A stretch of 64,000 nucleotides of DNA from Streptomyces harbinensis (GCF_900116145.1 NZ_FPAB01000004.1:372001-436000), one strand, 5' to 3'; positions 45,291 through 54,515 are shown, counted from the stretch's first letter. The notes: generated by a model not told the origin, from the letters alone. A program made the numbers and translations.

Positions 45291-48200
45291 GCGCCGATCT
45301 TCGTCAGCAGATCCACGATCTTCCCCTGCACCTCGGGATGCGTGGAACGCTCCGCCAGGAACAGCACCGTCTCGCCCGACGCCAGCTGCGGCAGCTGCGC
45401 CGGATCCATCTCGGCCGCCGTGTAGACCACGAAGGGGGTACGGCTCAGCAGCCCGTTGATGCGCAGCCAGTCGATGATCCCGGCCCGGCGCCGGCGCACC
45501 TGGTTCAGATCCATCACCACCAGGTTCGGCCGGATCTGGGCCGCCACCTCCATCGCCTCCGCGTCGGAGACGGCGTGCGCCGCCTGCATGCCGCGCCGCT
45601 CCAGCGACATGGCCAGCGCCTGCGCGATGGCCGGCTGCTCCTCCACCAGCAGGACGCGCGGCGGATGCTGCTCGCTGTCGCGCGGCGCCAGCGCCTTGAG
45701 CAGCACCGCCGGGTCGGCGCCGTACGCCGCCTCCCGGCTCGCCTGGCCCAGGCCCGCCGTCACCAGCACCGGCACCTCGGCGGCCACCGCCGCCTGGCGC
45801 AGTGACTGGAGCGCGGTCCGGGTGATCGGCCCGGTGAGCGGGTCGACGAACAACGCGGCCGGGTAGGCGGCGATCTGGGCGTCGACCTCCTCACGGGAGT
45901 GCACCAGCACCGGCCGGTAGCCGCGCTCGGTCAGCGCCTGCTGCGTCGAGACGTCCGGCTCCGGCCACACCAGCAGCCGACGCGGATTGTCCAGCGGCTC
46001 CGGCGGCAGCTCGTCGTCCGCCGGGGCCGACACCCGCGGGGCCGCCCCCGGGCGGCCCTCGGTGACCTCCACCGCGCCGCCCGGGCCGTCCAGCGGCTCC
46101 GGGCCCTCGGCGGCACCGGCCGCCGGGGCGCTGATGGCGAACTCCCGGCCACCGCCCGTCACGTTCTGCGCCGCCTGCCGCGCGGCACCCACCGCCCGCG
46201 CCTCCGGCACCGGCCCGGCGACCGGACCCGGCGGCACGGCGTCGGTGGCCTCGTCCGGCGGCGCGGCCAGCTTGCGGCGGCGGCCCGGCTGCGTACCGCC
46301 GGTGCCGGTGCCCTGCGCCGGGGTGTGGACGGGCACGCCCTGGCCGAGCGTCTGCACACTCACGGCGGACCGGGCGTCGGGCTTGCCCGCCCGGTCGCTG
46401 CCGGGCATCGGCAGCGCGCGCGGCTGGCGCACCGGCAGCGCGTTCTGCGGCGCGCTGCCGTCCAGGATGGGGCTGGCCGCCACCACCGAGTGCTCGACGG
46501 GCTGCGGCTCCGGCTCGGCCTCGGGAGCCGGAGCCGGCGCCGGGCCCTGCGGCTGGGCGGGCAGCGCCGGCTGCGCCTCCCCCGGGTTGGCCCGGCGGCG
46601 CCGCCCGGTCGGCGCCTCGGCCCCGGGCGCGGTCGCCTGCTGCGGGATCTCCGGCTCCGGCCCGGCGACCGGTTCCGCCGGGGGCGCCGGGGCCAGCGCG
46701 CGGCGCCGCCGGCCGCCCGACCCCTCGGACTCCTCCACCACCGGCTCGGCGGCGGGCGTCGTGGACGGACCCGGCGGCAGCTCCAGCGCCTCGCCCTGCC
46801 GCCGCCGGCGCCCGCTCGGCGCCTCGGTCCCGGCCGGCTCCGGCGCGTCCTTGCTCTTGCCCTGCGTCCCGCGCGCCGGCTGCGCCGGCACCGGCATCAC
46901 CGTGGTGTCGCCACCGGCGTCCCGGCCCGCGCCCACCCCGGTGCCCACCGCCTGCGGCGCGGACGCCCCGTCGCCGCCCGACACCGGAACCTCCAGCACA
47001 TACGCGCTGCCACCGGCCCCCGGCACCTCATGGGTCTGCAACACCCCGCCGTGCTGGCGCACGATGCCGCGCACGATCGGCTCGTGCACCGCGCCGCCGC
47101 CCGCGTGCGGGCCGCGCACCTCGATCCGTACGACATCCCCGCGCTGCGCCGCCGCCACCACGATGGTGGCCTCCCCGCCGCCCGCGCCGGACTGCCCGGT
47201 GGCGTCCACCCCGGCCACATCGGCGATCAGATGCGCCAGCGCCTGCGCCAGCCGCTCCGGGTCCACCTCGGCGTCGATCGGCGGCGCGTGCACGGCGAAC
47301 TGCGCCCGGCCCGGCCCGATCAGCTCGGTCGCGCCCTCCACACCGGCCGCCACGACCTCGTCCAGCGACACCTTCTCCAGCGCCAGCTTCTCGCGGCCCT
47401 CGTCCAGCCGCTGGTAGCTGAGCACGTTGTCCACCAGCGTGGTCATCCGGGCGTACCCGGCGGCCAGATGGTGCAGCAACTGGTTGGCCTCCGGCCACAG
47501 CTGCCCGGCCGGATCGGCGGCCAGTGTGGTGAGTTCGGTGCGCAGCTGCTCCAGCGGGCCGCGCAGACTCTCGCTCAGCACCGACCGCAACTGCACATGG
47601 CGGGCGACGAGCGCGTCGTACGGGCGCCGGTCGGTGAAGGTCAGGACCGCGCCGACCAGCTGCTGCCCGTCCCGTACCGGCGCGGTGGTCAGATCCACCG
47701 GCACGGCGCGGCCGTCCTTGGTCCACAGCACCCGGCCGCGCACCCGGTGCTTGCGCCCGGAGTGCAGCGTGTCGTGCAGCGGGGTCTCCTCGTACGGCAG
47801 CGGCGAACCGTCCGCGCGGGAGTGCTGGATCAGCGGGTGCAGCTCCTGGCCGCCGAGCTGGCTGGCCCGGTGGCCGAGGATCTGCGCGGCGGCCGGGTTG
47901 ACGAGCACGATCCGCCCGGCCGTGTCGACGCCGATCACGCCCTCGGAGGCCGCGCGCAGGATCATCTCCGTCTGCCGCTGCTGGCGGACGAGTTCGGCCT
48001 CGGTGTCCAGCGTGCCGGACAGATCCCGGACCACCAGCACCAGAAGTTCCTCGCCGGAGTAGTCGTCGGCGAAGGCGGCCTCCACGGCGGAAGCGTAGTG
48101 GGCGTGCCGGTTGTTGAGCCCGGCGCTGGTCACCTCGACCGGCAACTCGACGCCGTCCGTGCGCCGCGCGACCATGCGGGTCGGCTTCGTGCGGGCGGTG

Positions 48201-48433
48201 GGGTCCTCCTCGGGGCGGCGCATGGAACCGGGGATACGGCGCGGATCGAAATCCGGGACGATATCGAGCAGTCCGCGTCCGATGAGAGGTGCGCCGGGGA
48301 CCTCAAGGGTCTCCATCGCGATGGCGTTGGCGTTGACGACGGTGCCGTTGCCGTTCACGAGCAACAGCGCGTCGGGCAGCGCGTCGAGTATGGCGGCGAG
48401 GCGAGCAGCGCCTCTCGCTGGCCTGCTGCTCAC
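45284..48433 (-). CDS. Large PAS / degenerate histidine kinase / receiver protein
   Basis: 1049 residues. Two PAS domains (about 5-140 and 155-270) precede a HisKA-like helix where the phosphoacceptor motif reads VLSESLRGPLEQL (285-297) without His. The HATPase-like part (about 345-485) has DPERLAQALAHLIADV where an N-box should be, and no DxGxG. A 330-residue Pro/Ala linker carries four basic clusters (GRRRRQGE, GRRRRALA, GRRRRANP, GRRRKLAA). Then comes a pseudo-receiver (about 817-920) and a receiver with LVVMDLNQ and VVYTAAE (about 924-1049). No transmembrane helix, so cytosolic. Likely a scaffold, not an active kinase. Confidence 0.82.
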
Positions 48434-48526
48434 GACGTCGTTCCTCCCTAGCCCGTGCCGGTCGTTTCAGGGGGGAGTCTACGGCCAGCGGTCCCCGGCG
48501 CGGTGGTCCGTTCGTGGAAGCGCTGT

Positions 48527-48916
48527 TCAGGAGTGGTCGCCGGCCGCGGGCAGCGCCGGGACGAGCGCGTCCCAGCGGGCGATCTGGCAGCCGTCCGTCC
48601 GGTTGAAGTCGGCCGAAACCGTCTCCCCCCGCCACACCCCCTCCACCCGCGCGGTGGCCGGCCCGCCGTACACGCGGGTGCACAGCGTCCCCTCGGCGAG
48701 CGGCGCGAACGGCGCGTCCGCCGCCTCCAGGGCGGCACAGGCGCCGGCGGCCTCGGGGTGGTCCCCGCCGGCCGGTCCGCAGCTGAGCCGGTACACACCG
48801 TCGGCTTCCCCGAGGTCGCGCACGGTGATGGTCAGCTCGTGCGCCGGCTGCGGCACGGGCGGCGCCCCGGCGGCGAGCGCGGCGAGAACGAGGGCGGCAA
48901 GGGAACTGCTGGGCAT
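48527..48916 (-). CDS. Subtilisin-inhibitor-like (SSI family) secreted protease inhibitor
   Basis: 129 residues with signal peptide (SSSLAALVLAALAAGAPPVP). The mature inhibitor has the two SSI disulfides: LSCGP with GACAAL, and LCTRVYGGP with TDGCQIARWD. The reactive-site segment is CTRV, putting arginine at P1 after the Cys-Thr, so trypsin-like proteases are the expected targets, unlike the Met of the classic subtilisin inhibitor. The conserved EGVWRGETVSADFNR strand follows. ATG 48916 has GGAGG 9 nt upstream. Corresponds by position to S. coelicolor STI-type inhibitor SCO4010, as I recall. Confidence 0.9.
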   Translation of the reverse strand: MPSSSLAALVLAALAAGAPPVPQPAHELTITVRDLGEADGVYRLSCGPAGGDHPEAAGACAALEAADAPFAPLAEGTLCTRVYGGPATARVEGVWRGETVSADFNRTDGCQIARWDALVPALPAAGDHS

Positions 48917-49059
48917 GGGCGTACGCCTCCAGGGGCTGGACTCCGGCACGGACGGATTCCCGCCCGCCCCCTGCTAACGCCCGCGCGCCCGGTTCGTTGC
49001 GGAACCGATTGGCTGAGCGCGCCGCGGCTGTGGCATCATGTGCCACGCACAGTGTGCGA

Positions 49060-49152
49060 GGAGGCTTCGCCTAGTCTGGTCTATGGCGCCGCACTGCTAA
49101 TGCGGTTTGGGGTAACCCCCCATCCCGGGTTCAAATCCCGGAGCCTCCGCCA
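49060..49152 (+). tRNA. tRNA-Ser (anticodon GCT)
   Basis: Acceptor GGAGGCT / AGCCTCC; anticodon loop CTGCTAA within CCGCA/TGCGG gives GCT. Long class II variable arm (TTTGGGGTAACCCCCCATC) and T-arm CGGGTTCAAATCCCG. CCA is encoded at 49150-49152. Confidence 0.97.
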
Positions 49153-49154
49153 CC

Positions 49155-49179
49155 GCCCCGGTCCCCGACCGGGGCTTTT
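49155..49179 (+). terminator. Intrinsic terminator of tRNA-Ser(GCT)
   Basis: GCCCCGGTC / GACCGGGGC, perfect 9-bp stem with CCC loop, followed by TTTT. It begins 3 nt after the encoded CCA. Confidence 0.9.
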
Positions 49180-49279
49180 GGCGTATCGGCCCAGGTCAGC
49201 ACCCCCGCGGAAGCGGATTTCCCCCTCGGCCGCAGGTCATGTAATGTTGTCCCCGCAAGCCGGTCCACACGGACCGCAG

Positions 49280-49352
49280 GCGCTCGTAGCTTAACGGATA
49301 GAGCATCTGACTACGGATCAGAAGGTTGCAGGTTCGAATCCTGCCGAGCGCA
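49280..49352 (+). tRNA. tRNA-Arg (anticodon ACG)
   Basis: 73 nt. Acceptor GCGCTCG / CGAGCGC; D-arm TAGCTTAACGGATAGAGCA; anticodon loop CTACGGA gives ACG (49313-49315); T-arm GCAGGTTCGAATCCTGC. CCA is not encoded. Its A34 is the substrate of TadA, encoded 6.5 kb away. Confidence 0.97.
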
Positions 49353-49356
49353 CAGC

Positions 49357-49390
49357 AAAGCCCCCGCGGATCACCCGCCGGGGGCTTTTT
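49357..49390 (+). terminator. Intrinsic terminator of tRNA-Arg(ACG)
   Basis: AAAGCCCCCGCGG pairs with CCGCCGGGGGCTTT (one bulge), followed by a T-run of five. It starts directly after the tRNA. Confidence 0.9.
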
Positions 49391-49499
49391 CGTGCGTACG
49401 GCACCATTCTGGTGTGCCGGATGATTTCCAGCCGGCGTGGGAGCCGGCGGGGCCCGGGTGGGCCGAGTGCCGGTTGACCGGTGGTGGCGGTCCGTGGCG

Positions 49500-49652
49500 A
49501 TGGCCGTGAGTTACGGGACCGACGCGTTGGCCGATCTCGTGGGTGGGGCGATCGATCCGTACGGGCCGTGGCGTACGAGCCGGTTCTTCTTCGATGCCGA
49601 GCCGCAGGAGTTCCGCTGGGTGCTGCGGGGCGGTGTCGGTGGGGGTGGATAG
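49500..49652 (+). pseudogene. Short fragment of a conserved Streptomyces protein
   Basis: Frame MAVSYGTDALADLVGGAIDP then RTSRFFFDAEPQEFRWVLRG ending at TAG 49652, about 50 codons. The spacing of DAL..LV, F.AEP.E.RW.LR resembles a widespread actinobacterial protein family of about 120-150 residues that I cannot name. No ribosome binding site, and both ends of the family pattern are missing. It lies between a tRNA gene and a methyltransferase gene, so it looks like a decay remnant. Confidence 0.45.
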
Positions 49653-49689
49653 CCTCGGGCCGGGCTCGGGACCGGGAGGAGTGGGCGCT

Positions 49690-50277
49690 GTGGAGTTGGC
49701 AGGTCAGGAGGAGTACCGGGTGCGGGCCGGGGAGTTGGCTCGGGCTTATGAGGGGGTGCGGTTCGAGGACGTGCACCGGGACGTCGTGGCCTTTCTGCCG
49801 GGGGCCGGGGCGCGGGTGCTGGATGTGGGGGCGGGGAGCGGGCGGGATGCCGCCGCGCTGGCCGGGCGGGGGTATCGCGTGGTCGCTGTGGAGCCCACCG
49901 ATGCGTTGCGGGAGGTGGCGCGGCGGCTGCATCCGGAGCCGGGGATCGAGTGGATGGACAGTGCGCTGCCCGAGGTGGGTGGGGTGAGCGGGCCGTTCGC
50001 GCTGGTGCTGTTGTCGGCGGTGTGGATGCATCTCGACCCGGCGGAGCGGGGTGTGGGGATGGCGCGGCTGGCGGAGTTGGTGGAGCCAGCGGGCCGGGTC
50101 GTCATCACGCTGCGGCACGGGCCGCCGCCCGCCGGGCGGCGGATGTTCGAGGTGTCCGGTGACGAGACGGTGGCGCTGGCCGCGGGGCACGGGCTGGTCC
50201 CGGTGCACCGGGGCTCGCATCCGGACCGGATGGGGCGGGCCGAGGTCTCCTGGACCGTCTTGGTGTTCGAGCGGTGA
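49690..50277 (+). CDS. Class I SAM-dependent methyltransferase
   Basis: 195 residues. SAM-binding motif I is VLDVGAGSGRDAAALAGRGY, motif II VVAVEPTDAL, with acidic residue at the usual place; a later motif is LVLLSAVWMHLDPAERGVGM. GTG 49690 is supported by GGGAGGAG 8 nt upstream. Its stop overlaps by 4 bp a truncated HNH-endonuclease-like gene. The methylated substrate (DNA, small molecule or protein) cannot be read from sequence; it lacks the NPPY/DPPY motifs of N6-adenine DNA methylases. Confidence 0.85.
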   Translation: MELAGQEEYRVRAGELARAYEGVRFEDVHRDVVAFLPGAGARVLDVGAGSGRDAAALAGRGYRVVAVEPTDALREVARRLHPEPGIEWMDSALPEVGGVSGPFALVLLSAVWMHLDPAERGVGMARLAELVEPAGRVVITLRHGPPPAGRRMFEVSGDETVALAAGHGLVPVHRGSHPDRMGRAEVSWTVLVFER

Positions 50278-50652
50278 GCGCCTTCCTGGAGCTGGAGCGG
50301 TCGGCCCGGGCCTGCTTCCGGATGGCGGTGCTCATGGGGGCCAACACGCGCACGTACAAGTTCGCGCTCGCCGAGTCGTTGCTGCGGTTCGGCGGTGCGG
50401 GGCGGGAGGAGGTGCCTCTGGAGGAGTTCGTCGAGCCGTACGCCCTGCTGCTGGCTAAGCGGGAACGGGGCGGGGCCGCCCAGGCGCCGGCGGCCGGTGC
50501 GGTCGGGGACACCGACTTCCTCGCCGTGCTGCGCCGCGAGGCGGCGGCGTCGCTGGCGCTCGGGCATCCGACGGACGAACTGCGGGAAGCCGCGGTGCGG
50601 TCCGTGCTGGGGGTGGCCGGCGCTGTTCGTGGCTGTGCTCGGGGCCTATGGG
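50274..50652 (+). pseudogene. Truncated HNH-endonuclease-like gene, N-terminal domain only
   Basis: Starts MSAFLELERSARACFRMAVL at the GTGA overlap with the methyltransferase. Residues 1-110 (KFALAESLLRFGG, VPLEEFVEPYALLLAKR, FLAVLRREAAASLALGHPTD) match the N-terminal region of Streptomyces HNH endonucleases that I recall following such methyltransferases. After about residue 115 the sequence stops resembling the family, no HNH motif follows, and the open frame runs to 50891 antisense through the next real gene. So the nuclease domain is missing. Confidence 0.6.
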
Positions 50653-50659
50653 TGAGAGG

Positions 50660-51532
50660 TCACAGCAGGGCCTCGGCCAGGGTGTGCCATTGGGGGAGGG
50701 GGATCTCGGTGTCGTCCCGGGTGACCACGTTCAGGGCGACGTGGTCGGCGCCCGCCTCGTGGAAGGTGGCGACCTTGGTGCGGACGGCGTCCGGGGTGCC
50801 GAGGGCGAAGACCTCGTCCAGCAGGGCGTCCGAGCCGCCGTTCTCGAAGTCGGGGTCGGTGAAGCCGAGGCGCTTGAGGTTGTTGGTGTAGTTGGGGAGG
50901 GCCAGGTAGCGGGCGAGGTAGGCGCGGGCGGTCTCGCGGGCGCGGGTGTCGTCCTCGTCCAGGACCACCTTCAGGTCGGGGGCGAGCAGCGCCTGGTCGC
51001 CGAGGGCTTCGCGGGCCCGGGCCGTGTGGGCCGCCGTGACCAGGTACGGGTGGGCGCCGGCGGACTCGGTGCGGGCGAGCTCCAGCATGCGCGGGCCGAG
51101 GGCGGCCAGGACGCGGCGGTCCTTGGGGACCGGCGGGGTGGCCTCGTCGAGGGCGGCGAGGAAGGCGCGCATCGCGGAGTACGGCTTCTCGTAGCGTTCG
51201 GTGAGGATCTGGTGGCTGACGCCGAGGCCCAGCAGGAGGCGGTCGTCGAAGGCGGCGCTGACGCGGCGGTAGGCCTGGGCGACGTCGGCGGGCTCGTCGT
51301 TCCAGATGCTGAGGATGCCGGTGGCCACGACGATGCGGGAGGTGGCCTCCAGCAGCGGGACAGTCTCCCGGACGCGGGGGCTGCCGCCGAGCCAGATCGC
51401 GCCGTAGCCGAGCCGGTCGAGTTCGGTGGCGGCCTCGGTGACCTGGGCGCGGCGCTCGGGGTCCTCCGCGCGGAGTACGGGGGTCCAGATGCCGATCCTG
51501 CCGATGGTGTCCTTCAGCTGCGTCATGGGCAT
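50660..51532 (-). CDS. LLM-class F420-dependent oxidoreductase, TIGR03620-like
   Basis: 290 residues, TIM-barrel luciferase-like fold. Features include LGYGAIWLGGSPRVRETVPL, IVVATGILSIWNDEP, LLGLGVSHQ and ALGPRMLELARTESAGAHPY. Such proteins use F420; the substrate is unknown. Not closely related to the LLM protein at 9446. It lies 19 nt upstream-to-downstream from a Rieske gene of the same strand and overlaps antisense with a decayed frame. Start 51532 or 51526. Confidence 0.88.
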   Translation of the reverse strand: MPMTQLKDTIGRIGIWTPVLRAEDPERRAQVTEAATELDRLGYGAIWLGGSPRVRETVPLLEATSRIVVATGILSIWNDEPADVAQAYRRVSAAFDDRLLLGLGVSHQILTERYEKPYSAMRAFLAALDEATPPVPKDRRVLAALGPRMLELARTESAGAHPYLVTAAHTARAREALGDQALLAPDLKVVLDEDDTRARETARAYLARYLALPNYTNNLKRLGFTDPDFENGGSDALLDEVFALGTPDAVRTKVATFHEAGADHVALNVVTRDDTEIPLPQWHTLAEALL

Positions 51533-51551
51533 CAGACTGCCATCTCCGTTC

Positions 51552-51965
51552 TCAGACGATGGTGATTTCGTTGCCTTCGGTCGTCACGTCCAGCGGGGTG
51601 AGGGGCTTGGTGGCCGGGCCGGAGAGGGGTTCGCCGGTGGCGGCGTCGAAGACCGAGTTGTGCAGCGGGCAGCGCAGCTGGGTGCCCTCGGGGGAGACCT
51701 TGCCGCCGTAGTGGGTGCAGACCGATGAGAAGGCGACCAGGTCGCTCTCGCCGGACCGGTAGAGCAGGGCGTCGTCGCCGGAGGTGGTCTTCACGGCGAC
51801 CGCCTCCCCGACCGGGACGTCGTCCAGGGTCAGCTCGCTCGGAGTGCTCTCCGTGCTGCCGCCACCGCCGCACGCGGCGAGGCACAGGGCGCCGGCCGTG
51901 GCCGCCGCGCCGGTGAGGACGGCGCGGCGGCCGGGGGACGTGAGGGGTCGGTCAGTGGCTCTCAT
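51552..51965 (-). CDS. Rieske [2Fe-2S] lipoprotein
   Basis: 137 residues. The N-terminus carries both a twin arginine (SPGRRAVLTG) and a lipobox LAAC (residue 32), so it is probably Tat-exported and lipid-anchored. The Rieske ligands are CTHYGGKV and CPLHNSVFDAATG (CxH and CxxH). It can serve as an electron carrier outside the membrane; the redox partner is unknown. The adjacent LLM oxidoreductase is downstream, but that protein is cytosolic. ATG start at 51965. Confidence 0.9.
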   Translation of the reverse strand: MRATDRPLTSPGRRAVLTGAAATAGALCLAACGGGGSTESTPSELTLDDVPVGEAVAVKTTSGDDALLYRSGESDLVAFSSVCTHYGGKVSPEGTQLRCPLHNSVFDAATGEPLSGPATKPLTPLDVTTEGNEITIV

Positions 51966-51990
51966 GTCCCGGTGAACGAACGGCGCGGGC

Positions 51991-53280
51991 TCAGGGTGCC
52001 GTCCACTTCTGGGCGGGGTTGCCGGAGCAGTTCGCGATCTGGAGCTGGTTGCCGTTGGCCGGGTCGGCCCAGGGGACGTCCAGGCACTTGTCGGCGGCGA
52101 TGTTCACGATGTCGCGGGCGCCGCTGATCGCCCAGCGCTGGGTGGCGTTGCCGGTGCAGTCCCACAGGTGGACCTTGGTGCCGTCCCCGGTCCGGCTGTC
52201 GACCAGGCTGAGGCATTTGCCGAGCGCCCGCAGGGTGCCGTCGGAGTGGACGGTCCAGCGCTGGGCCGAGGTGCCGTTGCAGTCGTAGAGGACGACGGGG
52301 GTGCCGTTGGCGGTGTTGCCGCCGGAGACGTCCACGCACTTGCCGGCCAGGCCGGTGATCGGGCCGGTGCGGCCGTCGCCGCCCCCGCCGTCCCCGCCGT
52401 CCCCGCCGTCGTACGAGGTCACCGTCACGTAGTCGACGACCAGCTGCTGCGGGAAGACGGTGGTGCCGTCGGGGTAGCCGGGCCATTCGCCGCCGACCGC
52501 GAGGTTGAGGATGATGAAGAACGGCTTGTCGAAGACCCACTGCCGGCCGCCGAGGTCCGCCGGGGTGCGGGTCTGGTAGACGACGCCGTCCACCGACCAG
52601 CTGATGCGGTTGGGGGACCAGTCGACGGCGAAGGTGTGGAAGTCGTCGGCGAAGTGGCGCCCGCCGGGCAGGGTGTAGCCGGCGCCGATGCCGCCGCCGC
52701 CGGAGTAGCCGGGGCCGTGCAGGGTGCCGTGGACGGTGCCGGGTTCGAAGCCGACGTTCTCCATGATGTCGATCTCGCCGCTGGCCGGCCAGCCGACCTG
52801 GCCGATGTCGGAGCCGAGCATCCAGAACGCGGGCCACATGCCCTGGCCGCGCGGCACCTTGATGCGGGCCTCGACCTTGCCGTAGGTGGTGGTGAACTTT
52901 CCGGCCGTGTTCATCCGGGCCGAGGTGTACTGGCAGGTCCCGTACCAGCACTGGTAGTTGGCCGGGTTCTCCTTGCGCGCGGTGATCACCAGGTTGCCGT
53001 TGCCGTCCAGGGCGGCGTTGTTGTTGCCCGGCGTGTAGTACTGGTGCTCGCGGTTGTTGCCGCTGTTGTCGCCGGTCTCCAGCTGCCACCTGGAGCTGTC
53101 GACGGCCGAGCCCGCGGGGCCGTTGAAGTCGTCGTGGAACAGGACCTGGGCCGCGGACGGCCCGGGATCGGGTTCGGCGGTCGCGGACATGGTGGTCAGC
53201 GCCGTCCAGCCCAGAGCGAGGGTCAGACCGGCTGCCAGCAGGCGGCGGGTGGGGGTACGCAGTGCGTGTCTCCGCTTCAT
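51991..53280 (-). CDS. Secreted GH16 endo-beta-glucanase with ricin-type (CBM13-like) domain
   Basis: 429 residues: signal peptide (LLAAGLTLALGWTALTTMSA), a GH16 catalytic domain (about 45-290), a Gly/Asp linker (GGDGGDGGGGDG), and a C-terminal RICIN lectin domain (about 305-429). The catalytic signature is GEIDIMENVG (nucleophile and acid/base Glu). The three beta-trefoil QxW repeats are AQRWTV, TQRWAI and AQKWTA. The expected activity is cleavage of beta-1,3- or 1,3-1,4-glucans with the lectin aiding attachment to polysaccharide. The lectin domain is close to that of the membrane protein at 61961. Confidence 0.93.
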   Translation of the reverse strand: MKRRHALRTPTRRLLAAGLTLALGWTALTTMSATAEPDPGPSAAQVLFHDDFNGPAGSAVDSSRWQLETGDNSGNNREHQYYTPGNNNAALDGNGNLVITARKENPANYQCWYGTCQYTSARMNTAGKFTTTYGKVEARIKVPRGQGMWPAFWMLGSDIGQVGWPASGEIDIMENVGFEPGTVHGTLHGPGYSGGGGIGAGYTLPGGRHFADDFHTFAVDWSPNRISWSVDGVVYQTRTPADLGGRQWVFDKPFFIILNLAVGGEWPGYPDGTTVFPQQLVVDYVTVTSYDGGDGGDGGGGDGRTGPITGLAGKCVDVSGGNTANGTPVVLYDCNGTSAQRWTVHSDGTLRALGKCLSLVDSRTGDGTKVHLWDCTGNATQRWAISGARDIVNIAADKCLDVPWADPANGNQLQIANCSGNPAQKWTAP

Positions 53281-53409
53281 GACACCATTTCAGCGGTGCC
53301 ATGTGGGCATGACAAGGTGTTGGTATAGACCAGCCTTAGGGCGAGGTTAAGCCATCCTCAAGGGGCCGGACTGTGTTCCGAGCGCAGGCGTTCGCTAGGG
53401 TCACCGGAC

Positions 53410-53613
53410 ATGGCTCACAACCCCCAAGCACCCCAGAACCCGCAGCAGGATCCGGCGGGCAGCACTCAGATGTTCCGCGCCTTCGTGGACGAGGAGCCGC
53501 CGCAGCGGCGCGCTCAGCAGTCCGCCTCGGCCGGCCCGCGCATCGGGCTGATCGTCGGCGTCGTGGTGGGCGTCCTCGCGCTCGTCGGCGCGGCCTGGAT
53601 CGCCTTCGGCTGA
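53410..53613 (+). CDS. Small single-pass membrane protein
   Basis: 67 residues. A Gln/Pro-rich N-terminal half (MAHNPQAPQNPQQDPAGSTQ, then FVDEEPPQRRAQQ) and one C-terminal helix (IGLIVGVVVGVLALVGAAWI) with only two residues after it. The codon pattern and helix are convincingly coding. A TAGGGT box at 53396-53401 lies 8 nt before the ATG, so it is leaderless. It converges on sigN through a shared hairpin. Function unknown. Confidence 0.75.
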   Translation: MAHNPQAPQNPQQDPAGSTQMFRAFVDEEPPQRRAQQSASAGPRIGLIVGVVVGVLALVGAAWIAFG

Positions 53614-53627
53614 TCCGTGTTCACCGG

Positions 53628-53657
53628 CCCGGACCGGCGATCTCCCGCCGGTCCGGG
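53628..53657. terminator. Bidirectional terminator between small membrane protein and sigN
   Basis: Perfect 12-bp stem CCCGGACCGGCG / CGCCGGTCCGGG with a 6-nt loop, fitting exactly the 47-nt gap between convergent stops. Confidence 0.85.
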
Positions 53658-53660
53658 ACG

Positions 53661-54515
53661 TCACTCCTCCGCTGTCAGACCGTCCCGCAGCTGGGCGAGC
53701 GTGCGGGTCAGCAGCCGGGAGACGTGCATCTGCGAGATGCCGACCTCCTCGCCGATCTGCGACTGGGTCATGTTGGCGAAGAACCGCAGCATGATGATGC
53801 GCCGTTCACGCGCCGGCAGCTTGGCCAGCAGCGGCTTCAGCGACTCGCGGTACTCCACGCCCTCCAGCGCGCCGTCCTCGTAGCCGAGCCGATCCGCCAA
53901 CGAGCCCTCGCCGCCGTCCTCTTCGGGCGCGGGGGAGTCCAGCGAGCTGGCCGTGTAGGCGTTGCCGACGGCCAGGCCGTCCACGACCTCTTCCTCCGAG
54001 ACGCCCAGGCAGGCGGCCAGTTCGGCGACGGTGGGCGAACGGTCCAGGCGCTGGGCGAGTTCGTCGCTGGCCTTGGTGAGGGCGAGCCGCAGCTCCTGGA
54101 GCCGGCGCGGGACCCGGACCGACCACGAGGTGTCGCGGAAGAAGCGCTTGATCTCCCCGACGACGGTGGGCATCGCGAACGTCGGGAATTCCACGCCGCG
54201 TTCGCAGTCGAAGCGGTCGATCGCCTTGATCAGGCCGATGGTGCCGACCTGGACGATGTCCTCCATCGGCTCGTTGCGGCTGCGGAACCGCGCCGCCGCG
54301 TACCGCACCAGCGGCAGGTTCAGCTCGATGAGGGTGTCGCGCACGTAGCCGCGCTCGGGGCTGTCCTTCTCCAGGCCGGCGAGGCGCTGGAACAGCGAGC
54401 GGGAGAGCGTGCGGGTGTCGAGGTTGTCGGTCGGCGGTACGGCGGGGAGCGGTTCGGGTTCCTGCGGCGTGCCGGCTGTGGTGAGCACCTTGGAGCTGCC
54501 CAGTTCTACGGACAT
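53661..54515 (-). CDS. sigN: SigB/SigF-type RNA polymerase sigma factor
   Basis: 284-residue SigB/SigF/SigG-subfamily sigma. Region 2: [20 protein letters not shown] and [16 protein letters not shown]; region 3 around [18 protein letters not shown]; region 4: [20 protein letters not shown] and [20 protein letters not shown]. In S. coelicolor a tandem of this type is sigN-sigF, with sigN controlling genes of the subapical stem during sporulation; the left-hand position matches sigN. A SigB-like promoter pattern precedes it. The symbol rests on order and family. Confidence 0.8.
   Translation of the reverse strand: MSVELGSSKVLTTAGTPQEPEPLPAVPPTDNLDTRTLSRSLFQRLAGLEKDSPERGYVRDTLIELNLPLVRYAAARFRSRNEPMEDIVQVGTIGLIKAIDRFDCERGVEFPTFAMPTVVGEIKRFFRDTSWSVRVPRRLQELRLALTKASDELAQRLDRSPTVAELAACLGVSEEEVVDGLAVGNAYTASSLDSPAPEEDGGEGSLADRLGYEDGALEGVEYRESLKPLLAKLPARERRIIMLRFFANMTQSQIGEEVGISQMHVSRLLTRTLAQLRDGLTAEE

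Noticed and set aside
45899..48451. 850-codon open frame on the plus strand
   Set aside because: Runs antisense to the whole pseudokinase gene, with Arg/Pro/Gly-rich translation and no domain; a GC-bias shadow.
49318..50220. 300-codon minus frame ending in SAGFEPATF
   Set aside because: The ending is the familiar mis-translation of a tRNA 3' half; the frame opposes the methyltransferase gene and overlaps tRNA-Arg.
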